Below, one piece after another: positions 8,829 to 15,688 of a DNA stretch of 64,000 nucleotides. Both the position numbers and the translations under genes were made by a program. The stretch is from positions 1-64,000 of the forward strand of contig NZ_FOAZ01000021.1 in NCBI RefSeq assembly GCF_900109465.1. Reading direction: 5' to 3'. Position 1 is the stretch's first letter, and each line of letters opens with the position of its first letter. The notes beneath the pieces were generated by a model. The model did not search any database. It was not told the DNA's origin and was given only the letters and a program-made list of their open reading frames with translations. This DNA is from Streptacidiphilus jiangxiensis. Lineage in GTDB: Bacteria; Actinomycetota; Actinomycetes; Streptomycetales; Streptomycetaceae.

Positions 8829-9940
8829 GTCAGCACCCGCATCGCGTAGTTCGGCCGCAGCTCCGGGCCGGCCTCGGCCAACGCGGCGTCGACCAGCGGA
8901 CGGTCGGGGGAGAGGCCGCAGACCGGGTCGGTGCGGGCGGCGTCCCCGGTGAGCTGGAAGGCCTGGCAGCGGCAGCCGCCGAAGTCCTCGTGACGCTGCG
9001 GACAGGAGCGACAGGGTCCGGACATCCACTCCGTGCCACGGAAGGCGTTGAACGATGCCGAGGCGTACCAGATCTCCGCGAGCGGGCGCCGCAGCACGTT
9101 CTCGACCGGCAGCGTGCGGATCACCGATGCGGCCGGGCACGGCAGCACGTCGCCCGCCGGGGTGACGGTGAGCTGCCGCCGGGCCCAGCCGTCCATGCAC
9201 GGCTTGGGACGGTCGGCGTAGTGGTCGGCGACCACGTGGACGATCTCCGGCCCGCCGTCGGGAGCGGCCCCGTACCGGGCCCGGGCCCGCGCCACGGCGT
9301 CCCGGGACGACTCGAGCTGGGCGCGCGTGGGCAGCAGCGCCGCGCGGTTGCGCAGGCCCCAGCCGTAGAACTGGGTGTTGGCCAGCTCGATCCGGTCCGC
9401 GCCGAGCGAGACCGCGAGATCGACGATCCGCTCCGTCCGGTCGATGTTGGCCCGGTGCAGCACCACGTTGACGGTCAGCGGAAGCCCGGCGGCGGTGACG
9501 GCCTCCGCAGCGGCGAGCTTCGCGGCATGCACCCGTGCGCCGGCCACCCGGTCGCCGTCGGCCGCGTCGGCGTCCTGGAGGGAGAGCTGCACGTGGTCCA
9601 CGCCGCGCTCGGCCAGGAGCAGGGCGCGCTCGCGGGTCAGGCCGACCCCGCTGGTGACCAGGTTGACGTAGGCGCCCAGGCCTCGTGCGTGCGCGGCGAG
9701 TTCGGGAAGGTCCGGGCGCGCGAGCGGTTCCCCGCCGGAGAGGTGGATCTGCACCACGCCCAGGGCGCGGGCCTGGGCGAACACCTCGCACCACTGGTCC
9801 GTGCCCAGTTCCGCTGCCCGCGCCACGAGTTCGAGCGGATTGGAGCAGTAGGGGCAGTGCAGGGGGCAGCGGTGGGTCAGTTCGGCGAGCAGCCCGAACG
9901 GGGCGGGTGCCGCGTCGGCCGCAGGTGCCGTGTCAGCCAT
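8825..9940 (-). CDS. pqqE: PqqE, radical SAM enzyme crosslinking Glu and Tyr in PqqA
   Basis: A 371-residue radical SAM protein. The CX3CX2C cluster motif is seen as HRCPLHCPYCSN near residue 30, followed by IHLSGGEPLARPDL for SAM binding. The C-terminal SPASM region is visible as CMDGW, CPCPAAS-like segments and the closing GPCRSCPQ...GGCRCQAF...DPVCGL cysteines for auxiliary iron-sulfur clusters. It joins the glutamate and tyrosine side chains of PqqA held by PqqD. The ATG at 9940 is chosen because everything upstream in the frame lies over pqqD and has no domain similarity. It overlaps pqqD by 8 bases and pqqB by 4. Confidence 0.95.
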   Translation of the reverse strand: MADTAPAADAAPAPFGLLAELTHRCPLHCPYCSNPLELVARAAELGTDQWCEVFAQARALGVVQIHLSGGEPLARPDLPELAAHARGLGAYVNLVTSGVGLTRERALLLAERGVDHVQLSLQDADAADGDRVAGARVHAAKLAAAEAVTAAGLPLTVNVVLHRANIDRTERIVDLAVSLGADRIELANTQFYGWGLRNRAALLPTRAQLESSRDAVARARARYGAAPDGGPEIVHVVADHYADRPKPCMDGWARRQLTVTPAGDVLPCPAASVIRTLPVENVLRRPLAEIWYASASFNAFRGTEWMSGPCRSCPQRHEDFGGCRCQAFQLTGDAARTDPVCGLSPDRPLVDAALAEAGPELRPNYAMRVLT

Positions 9941-10229
9941 ACGCCACCACGCGGCGTGCCGCGAGACGGGCGAGCAGCTCGTCGACGTCCGCGCGGCTGA
10001 CCTGCGCGTACCGCTCGCCGAGGGCCGCCACGACGGCGTCCACCGAGCGTCGTCCGTCGCAGAGCGCGAGCACGGCGGCGGCGGTCGGGTTGAGCACCAG
10101 GACACCCTCCGGCTGCAGGACCAGGTCCGCGCCCCGGGTGGCGTCGTGGGACAGCCGGACCCCGCGTCGCAGGCGCGGCGCGGCGGGCTGCTGAGCGGGC
10201 GCGGGCGCGGGCGCGGGCGCGGCGCTCAT
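9933..10229 (-). CDS. pqqD: PqqD, PqqA-binding peptide chaperone
   Basis: A 98-residue protein with the PqqD fold. It has an N-terminal Ala-Pro repeat (APAPAPAPA), then RLRRGVRLSHDATRGADLVLQPEGVLVLNPTAAAVLALCDG and the helical end DVDELLARLAARRVV. The conserved segment E-G-V-L-x-LN is where the PqqA peptide is bound as an added beta strand for delivery to PqqE. Its start overlaps the pqqC stop by 4 bases (ATGA), and it overlaps pqqE by 8. The Ala-Pro tail encoded by a GCGGGC repeat is not part of the conserved domain. Confidence 0.92.
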   Translation of the reverse strand: MSAAPAPAPAPAQQPAAPRLRRGVRLSHDATRGADLVLQPEGVLVLNPTAAAVLALCDGRRSVDAVVAALGERYAQVSRADVDELLARLAARRVVAYG

Positions 10230-10957
10230 GGTCGCGCCCGCAGGGAGGTCGCGCGGTGGTCCACCGTGTCGAGCACCGCCTGCAGCACGTCGCACTTGAA
10301 CGACAACGCGGCCACGCAGGCCTCCTGATCGGCGCGGGTGGTGGCATGACGGACCACCAGGTCCAGTGTGGCGGCGCCCTCGGCGTCGACGACGTCGATG
10401 CGGGCGGTGAAGTACGCCAGCCCTTCCTCGGAGATCCACGGATAATGCTCCCGCATCCGGCCGAGCCGGTGGCGCAGCAGGCCCGGCGAGAAGAGCTCCG
10501 TCAGCCCGGAGGCGACCGACTCCAGCCAGGGCCGCTGCCGCGCGAAGGTGACGTAGGCGTCGACGGCGAAGCGCACCCCGGGCAGGACGTGCTCCTCGGA
10601 GAGCACCTCTGCCCGGCTGAGCCCGACCGCCTCGGCCAGCCGCAACCACTTCTCCGCGCCGCCCGCCCCGGCATCCGCGCCGTCGTGGTAGACGATCCGC
10701 GGCAGCCACTGCCGACGGACCTCCGGCAGCGGGCAGTTGGCGAGGATCGCGGCGTCCTTCTGTGGAATGCACCGCTGGTAGTACCACCGGTTGGCGGCCC
10801 ACAGGCGCAGCTCGTCCTTGCCGAGCAGGCCCGCGTGCAGACGTGTGTGGAACGGGTGACCGTCCCAGTAGCGGGGCTCGAGCGCGTACAGCGCGGCACG
10901 GAACTCGGCGTCGCCGAGGACGGGCGCCCCCTCGGGGGCGGCGGTGAGCAGGCTCAT
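10226..10957 (-). CDS. pqqC: PqqC, pyrroloquinoline-quinone synthase
   Basis: A 243-residue all-helical oxidase that performs the last cyclisation and oxidation to PQQ without a cofactor. Signature segments HPFHTRLHAGLLGKDELRLW and NRWYYQRCIPQKDAAILANC near residues 35-75, and the later LSEEHVLPGVRFAVDAYV, hold the conserved His, Arg, Tyr and Glu residues of the active site. Length is close to the usual 240-255. It is second in the operon, 14 bases after pqqA, and coupled to pqqD by an ATGA overlap. Confidence 0.95.
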   Translation of the reverse strand: MSLLTAAPEGAPVLGDAEFRAALYALEPRYWDGHPFHTRLHAGLLGKDELRLWAANRWYYQRCIPQKDAAILANCPLPEVRRQWLPRIVYHDGADAGAGGAEKWLRLAEAVGLSRAEVLSEEHVLPGVRFAVDAYVTFARQRPWLESVASGLTELFSPGLLRHRLGRMREHYPWISEEGLAYFTARIDVVDAEGAATLDLVVRHATTRADQEACVAALSFKCDVLQAVLDTVDHRATSLRARP

Positions 10958-10971
10958 GCGCTGCGGCCCGC

Positions 10972-11148
10972 TCAGTCGCGGGCCGAGTAGGCGGTGACCT
11001 CCAGCGCGGTGTCGTACGCCTCGAAGTCCGGCCGGACCCAGACGTCCCGGACCGGCGGCCGGTCGGCCGCCCGCTGCTGCGGCGCGGCGTCGTTCCCGGT
11101 CGTGCCGTGGGAAGAGACTGTGCTGGTGGAAGAGAGGGTGGGGACCAC
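10972..11148 (-). CDS. pqqA: PqqA, precursor peptide of PQQ
   Basis: A 58-residue precursor. The Glu and Tyr that become PQQ are seen as E-V-T-A-Y in the ending FEAYDTALEVTAYSARD, the E-x3-Y spacing of all PqqA peptides, preceded by VWVRPDF. It is longer than proteobacterial PqqA (about 23-29 residues); the first 35 residues are low-complexity Ser/Thr/Gly. GTG 11148 is preceded by GAGGAG with 8 bases spacing and is preferred over ATG 11166. It is the first gene of the operon, 14 bases before pqqC. No pqqF protease gene lies in the cluster. Confidence 0.88.
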   Translation of the reverse strand: MVPTLSSTSTVSSHGTTGNDAAPQQRAADRPPVRDVWVRPDFEAYDTALEVTAYSARD

Positions 11149-11319
11149 GGGAATCACTCCTCGCATCGCGATCGGCCTCGGCGGGCGACGGCGACCGCCG
11201 CGACGGTGCGCGGCGGCCCACCACAAGCGTGCATCCGGCCGCCCGTGCCCGCTCCTCGGACGCGCCCCGAGCGGGTGTCACGCGCCACCCGCTCGGCCCA
11301 GTCCGGTGGCGGCCGTCGG

Positions 11320-11395
11320 GGCGCCCGCGGACCGTGCCCGGGCGGGGGTGGGGCCCGGCGGTCCCCACCCCCGCCCGGGACGATCCGCGGGCGCC
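11320..11395 (-). terminator. very strong terminator hairpin between papain-like gene and pqqA
   Basis: CCCGGGCGGGGGTGGGG at 11337-11353 pairs perfectly with 11363-11379 across a 9-base loop. The stem continues outward: 11320-11335 pairs with 11380-11395 with one mismatch and one bulged base, about 32 bp in all. It starts 12 bases beyond the stop of the papain-like gene and lies about 170 bases upstream of pqqA, so it should end the upstream transcript and insulate the pqq operon. Confidence 0.75.
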
Positions 11396-11406
11396 GGCTC
11401 GTCGGC

Positions 11407-12135
11407 TCAGATCTGCTTCAGATCGGCCGTCAGGGTGGCGATGTCGATGCCGTTGACCTGCCCGGCCTCGCGGTACTCCTGCGCCAGCACCGCCCACGCC
11501 TCGTCCCCGTAGGTCTGCCACCAGTCCCAGGCGACCTGCTGCACCGCGCCCCAGGTGATGACGTAGAGCCAGTCGGCGTCGTACCCGAGCAGCGGGATGG
11601 CGTGGCCGCCCTCGATGGGCTGGGTCTGCCAGTCGGGCGCCAGCGTCCAGGGCTTGCCGTCCTGGAACTGCGTCTGGGCGTTGGCCGGGACCTGGATGCC
11701 CGCGTACACCCCGCCGAAGAGCGCGATGGTCTGCTTGATCGCCGTCTGGGCGTGGACGTTGACCGGCGCGTAGCCGATGACCTGGTTGCCCCACAGGCCC
11801 GTGGTCTGCCAGCTCGACAGGACCTGGGACTCGACCAGCCCCGTGTCCTTGCCGCCGGAGAGCTGGAAGTACTGGTCCACGACCTGCTGCTCCGTCGGCA
11901 CCGTGTCGCTCTGGCCGGTCTGCGCGTTCCACGACTGGATCAGGTGCGCGGCCGCGGCCATGGTGCAGTCGCCGTACTGGTCGTTGCCGTCCATCGGCCA
12001 GGTGCCGACCTTCGTGGCCCAGTCCACCGCCGCGGGCGGCGCGGGCAGCGGCGCCTTCGCGTAGGCGGTGAACTCCTTGAGGCCGACCGGGAACTGCGGT
12101 CCGAGCTTGCCGAACTTACCGGTGACGCGCGCCAT
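11407..12135 (-). CDS. papain-like cysteine peptidase-fold protein of unknown role
   Basis: A 242-residue protein without a signal peptide. After a basic start it has VDWATKVGTWPMDGNDQYGDCTMAAAAHLIQSW-like sequence: a Gln four residues before a Cys at the start of a helix, as in papain-fold enzymes. Later GGHAIPLLGYD supplies the His, and the Asn position is ITWG rather than NSWG. Tyr/Trp-rich elements in the second half fit a C1/C39-like fold. Whether it is active is uncertain because the third catalytic residue appears changed. ATG 12135 has GGAGGGA eight bases upstream. It precedes pqqA on the same strand, but a strong hairpin separates them. Confidence 0.6.
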   Translation of the reverse strand: MARVTGKFGKLGPQFPVGLKEFTAYAKAPLPAPPAAVDWATKVGTWPMDGNDQYGDCTMAAAAHLIQSWNAQTGQSDTVPTEQQVVDQYFQLSGGKDTGLVESQVLSSWQTTGLWGNQVIGYAPVNVHAQTAIKQTIALFGGVYAGIQVPANAQTQFQDGKPWTLAPDWQTQPIEGGHAIPLLGYDADWLYVITWGAVQQVAWDWWQTYGDEAWAVLAQEYREAGQVNGIDIATLTADLKQI

Positions 12136-12334
12136 CTGTGATCTCCCTCCGGGAGTGGGCGGCCGGACCGCCCCCCTGTGGTCGCTTTCCACCATTCCAG
12201 ATCAACTGGGCATGTACGAGACATTTGGTGCACTCGTCCGGGTGAAGTCCGTTTCGCGACGTAGTCGCGGCGCTCCTAGGGTGGGGCCTTCAGTGGCCTT
12301 CAGCGGCCATCCGGGCCGGACGGAGGGAGCCGTC

Positions 12335-12973
12335 GTGGGAGCTTGGCGTCGGACGGGCGCGGCGGTGGTCCTCACGCTCGCCCTGTCGAGCTGCGGCGGC
12401 ACTGCCGGTTCACGGACCTCCGCTGCGGACCCCGGGACCGCCCTGGCGGTCGGTCCCGGGCCGCAGAGCGCGTACCAGGTGGCCCCGCAGCCACCCGCCG
12501 GGAGCTGCCACTACGGTCAGGGTTCCGGCGCGCAGCCGCTGCCGGACCGTCACTGCACGCCCGGCGCCGTGAACCCCGCCGTCACCCAGGCCAACCTGCG
12601 CCAGACCCTGTGCCGCCGCGGCGGCTACACGGCGAGCGTCCGGCCCCCGAAGGCGGTGACGGACGTCGAGAAGCGCCTGAATGCGACGTCCTACGCCTAC
12701 AAGGGCCGTCTCTCCGACGCCGAGTACGACCACCTGATCCCGCTGGGTGTCGGCGGCGACCCCAACGACCCCCGCAACCTCTGGGTCGAACCGCCCTCCC
12801 CGGGCCACACCCCGGGCTCCGGCCCGGCCAACCCCAAGGACGATGTCGAGTCAGCCCTCCACGACGCCGTCTGCTCGGGGCAGGTGGGTCTCACCGCCGC
12901 CCAGTCGGTGATCGCCTCGGACTGGACGACCGCCCTGGCCGCCCTCCACGTCACGCCTTCCCCACGCCGGTGA
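12335..12973 (+). CDS. secreted lipoprotein with HNH-like motif
   Basis: A 212-residue protein. The N-terminus VLTLALSSC with Cys20 is a lipobox, so it should be lipid-anchored outside the cell. The C-terminal half has YDHLIPLGVGGDPNDPRNLWVEP, which follows the HNH pattern DH-x2-PL-x2-GG-x5-NL, and two Cys pairs that may form disulfides. The fold suggests a nuclease-type metal site, but other families reuse this motif and activity is not shown. GTG 12335 has GGAGGG upstream. The 3' end overlaps the convergent monooxygenase gene by 23 bases. Confidence 0.68.
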   Translation: MGAWRRTGAAVVLTLALSSCGGTAGSRTSAADPGTALAVGPGPQSAYQVAPQPPAGSCHYGQGSGAQPLPDRHCTPGAVNPAVTQANLRQTLCRRGGYTASVRPPKAVTDVEKRLNATSYAYKGRLSDAEYDHLIPLGVGGDPNDPRNLWVEPPSPGHTPGSGPANPKDDVESALHDAVCSGQVGLTAAQSVIASDWTTALAALHVTPSPRR

Positions 12974-14198
12974 GGGCGCCGGGCCGCTGCGGCAGCGTCG
13001 GCGGGTGCCAGTCGAAGGTCGGGGCCATGCCGCGGACGACCGCGGATTCCGGGAGCAGGCCCGCGAGTGCGAGGGCGGTGTCGCGGAGGAGGACGCCCGG
13101 GCGGGAGTGGACTGCGACGGCGCGGGCGACGCGGGACGAGCGGAGGAGCACGTCGGTGGCGCGTGGCAGGCGGGCGGCGGAGTAGGCCCGTAGGGCGTCC
13201 GCGAGGGTGGGCGTCGCGCGGAGGGCGTGGGCGAGGACGACCGCGTCCTCGATCGCCTGGCAGGCGCCCTGCCCCTGGAACGGCGTCATGGCGTGGGCGG
13301 CGTCGCCGAGCAGGGCCACGCGGCCACGGTGGAAGGCGGGCAGCGCGGTGGTCATCTCGTGGACGTCGTTGCGCAGCACCAGCTCGGGCCGGGCGGCGGT
13401 CAGCAGTTCGGGCACGGGCGCGCACCAGGCGCCGAAGCGGCGCAGCAACTCGGCGCGCTCGTCGCCGTCTGCGGCACGTTCGCCGGCCGGGGCGAGCGCG
13501 GCGGCGTAGAGGTAGGTGCGCCGGTCGGGCAGCGGCAGCACGCCGGTCAGTGCGCCGGCGCCCCAGACCTCGCCGAGCGGGCCCGGCCGACGCCCGGTTG
13601 CCCGCTCCGGCCTCGGGATGACGGTGCGCCAAGTGGTGAACCCGGAGTAGCGCGGGCCGGGGTGCTCGGGGAAGAGCAGGCTCCGGGTGGGGGAGTGGAT
13701 CCCGTCGGCGGAGACGATCAGCTCGGCGGCGAGCCGGGAGCCGTCGGGGGTGACGGCGACGGCCGGCCGGTCCGGGTCGGCGGGGTCTCCCGGGTCCAGC
13801 ACGCGCAGCGCGCTGCCGGTGTGGAGGGCGCCGGCGCGCAGGTGTGCGGCCAGCAGTGCGACGAGTTCCGCGCGGTGGACGACGGCGAGCGGGTCGCCGA
13901 ACGTGCGGGCGATGCCCTCGCCGCTGGTCCGGGCGAGCCAGCGGCCACTCGGGCGGCGCAGTCCGCCCTCGCCCTGGACGGTGGCGACGCCGCGCACCTC
14001 GTCGCCGAGGCCGAGGGTGTCCAGCGCCCGCAGGGCGTTCGGCGCGATCCCCAGGCCCGAGCCGACCGGCTCCAGCGCGGCCGCGCGTTCGTGCACCCCG
14101 ACGTGGAACCCCGCCGCCTGCAGGGCGAGGGCGGCGGTGAGTCCGCCGATGCCGGCGCCGACGACGAGTGCGTGCGGGCGGTGCTGGGCTTCGCTCAT
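12951..14198 (-). CDS. FAD-dependent monooxygenase (PHBH/TetX-like)
   Basis: A 415-residue class A flavoprotein monooxygenase. The dinucleotide-binding motif ALVVGAGIGGLTAALAL is at residues 9-25, the DG motif at SADGIHSPTR, and the late GD motif at RVALLGDAAHAMTPFQGQGACQAIEDA. Such enzymes hydroxylate aromatic compounds or antibiotics with NADPH. The ATG at 14198 is preceded by a tandem operator shared with the divergent TetR gene, so the regulator very likely controls it and a substrate of the enzyme may be the inducer. The frame continues open for 2 kb upstream, but this is a GC artefact over other genes. Confidence 0.9.
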   Translation of the reverse strand: MSEAQHRPHALVVGAGIGGLTAALALQAAGFHVGVHERAAALEPVGSGLGIAPNALRALDTLGLGDEVRGVATVQGEGGLRRPSGRWLARTSGEGIARTFGDPLAVVHRAELVALLAAHLRAGALHTGSALRVLDPGDPADPDRPAVAVTPDGSRLAAELIVSADGIHSPTRSLLFPEHPGPRYSGFTTWRTVIPRPERATGRRPGPLGEVWGAGALTGVLPLPDRRTYLYAAALAPAGERAADGDERAELLRRFGAWCAPVPELLTAARPELVLRNDVHEMTTALPAFHRGRVALLGDAAHAMTPFQGQGACQAIEDAVVLAHALRATPTLADALRAYSAARLPRATDVLLRSSRVARAVAVHSRPGVLLRDTALALAGLLPESAVVRGMAPTFDWHPPTLPQRPGALTGVGKA

Positions 14199-14217
14199 GG
14201 CGGCCCCCCTTCGGCTC

Positions 14218-14252
14218 ACTACGGATGTAGTCCATCGTACTACGGATGTAGT
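14218..14252. promoter_or_regulatory. twin TetR operators between monooxygenase and regulator
   Basis: ACTACGGATGTAGT occurs at 14218-14231 and again at 14239-14252. Each copy is an inverted repeat (ACTAC, 4 bases, GTAGT), and the copies are offset by exactly 21 bases, two helical turns, so two dimers would sit on the same DNA face. The pair lies in the 72-base space between the divergent starts and should cover both promoters. Confidence 0.75.
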
Positions 14253-14270
14253 GACCGCTGGGAAGGGGGC

Positions 14271-14867
14271 ATGATTTTGACCATGACCTCGCCGCGCACC
14301 CGCCTGATCGCCGACACCGCTGTCGCTCTGCTCGCCGACCGCGGCCTGCGTGGCCTGACCCATCGCGCCGTCGACGAGGCGGCGGGCCTGCCGCCCGGCT
14401 CCACCTCCAACGTCGCCCGCACCAGGGCGGCGCTGCTGACGCTGACCCTGGACCGGCTCGCCGAGGTGGAGGCGGCACCGTTGCAGACCTCGCCCCCCAC
14501 GGCCGAGCTCACCCCCGAGGCCGCGCGCGGACTGCTCGTCTCCTTCCTCGTCGACGGGGTGGGCGCCGCGCTCACCACCGGCCGCGCCCTCACCCTCGCC
14601 CGCTTCGAGTTGGCCCTCGAGGCCGGTCGGGACCCCGAGGTCCGCGACCGCTACGACGCGCTCGGCGCGGGCTTCCGCGCGATCGCCGCGTCCCTCCTCG
14701 CCGCGGCCGGCGGTGAGGACGCCGAGCGTCGCGCGCGCTACCTGATCGCGTGGTGCGACGGCATCCTCTTCAACGCCACCGCCGGCTCCGGCCAGGCGGC
14801 CCCGCCGACCCCCGACGAGCTCCGCGAGCAGGCGGAGCTGCTGCTCCGTACCCTGCTCCAGCCCTGA
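14271..14867 (+). CDS. TetR family transcriptional repressor
   Basis: A 198-residue regulator. The N-terminal HTH is seen as IADTAVALLADRGLRGLTHRAVDEAAGLPPGSTSNVA-like sequence at about 12-50, with the rest a helical ligand-binding domain carrying TetR_C-type residues. It is divergent from the FAD monooxygenase and probably represses it and itself by binding the twin palindromes directly upstream. ATG 14271 follows GGAAGGGGG; an in-frame ATG at 14283 would remove four residues. Ligand unknown. Confidence 0.9.
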   Translation: MILTMTSPRTRLIADTAVALLADRGLRGLTHRAVDEAAGLPPGSTSNVARTRAALLTLTLDRLAEVEAAPLQTSPPTAELTPEAARGLLVSFLVDGVGAALTTGRALTLARFELALEAGRDPEVRDRYDALGAGFRAIAASLLAAAGGEDAERRARYLIAWCDGILFNATAGSGQAAPPTPDELREQAELLLRTLLQP

Positions 14868-14885
14868 GCGCAGTACGGTCGAACG

Positions 14886-15398
14886 GTGATCCTCCCCAAG
14901 GAGCGGGACCCCCGGTTCATCACCCTCCGCCGCGGCGGCTCGCTGACCGATGCCGACCACCACCTGCTGGCCCTGTGGGCGGCCGACTGTGCCGAGCACG
15001 TGCTGCCCCTGTTCGAGTCGGCGCAGCCGACGGACCTCCGACCGCGCGAGGCGATCGCGCAGGTACGGGCGTGGACGCGCGGCGAGATCCGCATGTCCGA
15101 CTCCCGCGCGGCGGGCGGCCACGCCATGGCGGCGGCACGGGTGTTGACCGGCCCGGCACGCCACGCGGCGTTCGCGGCAGGTCAGGCCGCGGTGGTGGCG
15201 CACGTCGCCGCGCACGAACTGGGCGCCGCGGCCTACGCGATCAAAGCGGCGCGCGCGGCCGCGCCCACGGCCGAGGCCGAGAACGCGGGACGCCGAGAGT
15301 GCGCCTGGCAGCGCGACCGCCTCCCGGCGGCGATCCGCGCCCTCGTCCTGGACGACCAGCGCCTGCGCAACGACATCTGCTGGTCGGTGTTCGACTGA
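14886..15398 (+). CDS. putative immunity protein (Imm-like family)
   Basis: A 170-residue helical protein starting DPRFITLRRGGSLTDADHHLLALWAADCAEHVL, the hallmark of a family called putative immunity proteins, which bind and block polymorphic or contact-dependent toxins. The body is Ala-rich, with HAMAAARVL and ending NDICWSVFD. No toxin gene is beside it, so it may be an orphan immunity or serve another purpose. It begins with GTG 18 bases after the TetR stop on the same strand. Confidence 0.65.
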   Translation: MILPKERDPRFITLRRGGSLTDADHHLLALWAADCAEHVLPLFESAQPTDLRPREAIAQVRAWTRGEIRMSDSRAAGGHAMAAARVLTGPARHAAFAAGQAAVVAHVAAHELGAAAYAIKAARAAAPTAEAENAGRRECAWQRDRLPAAIRALVLDDQRLRNDICWSVFD

Positions 15399-15420
15399 CG
15401 GGGCGTCCGCCGATGCGGCG

Positions 15421-15651
15421 CGTGCGCCGCCGTGTGGGGGCCCTTGCTCCGCGCGTGGCCGTGTCGGGGCGCGCCGCTGCGCGTTCGCCGCGCGGCCGCC
15501 GCGCCTGCGGTTGGCGGCGTGGTCGTGTGACGGCCTCGCGCTCACGCGGCGGCCGCCGCCGCGCGTGCGCCGTCGTGTGGGGCCCCTGCTCCGCGCGTGG
15601 CCGTGTCGGGGCCCGCTCCTGCGCGTTCGCCGCGCGGCCGCGCGCCTGTGG
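15421..15651. repeat. imperfect ~90-bp GC-rich direct repeat
   Basis: The segment 15421-15510 (CGTGCGCCGCCGTGTGGGGG onward) recurs at 15564-15651 with a few substitutions and small indels, including the shared run GCTCCGCGCGTGGCCGTGTCGGGGC. The offset is about 143 bases. It fills most of the 290-base gene-free space between the immunity-like gene and the ECF42 gene; no coding signal is seen there. Confidence 0.7.
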
Positions 15652-15688
15652 CCCGGGCGTCGACGTCCGCCCGGGGCGCAGCCGGCGG

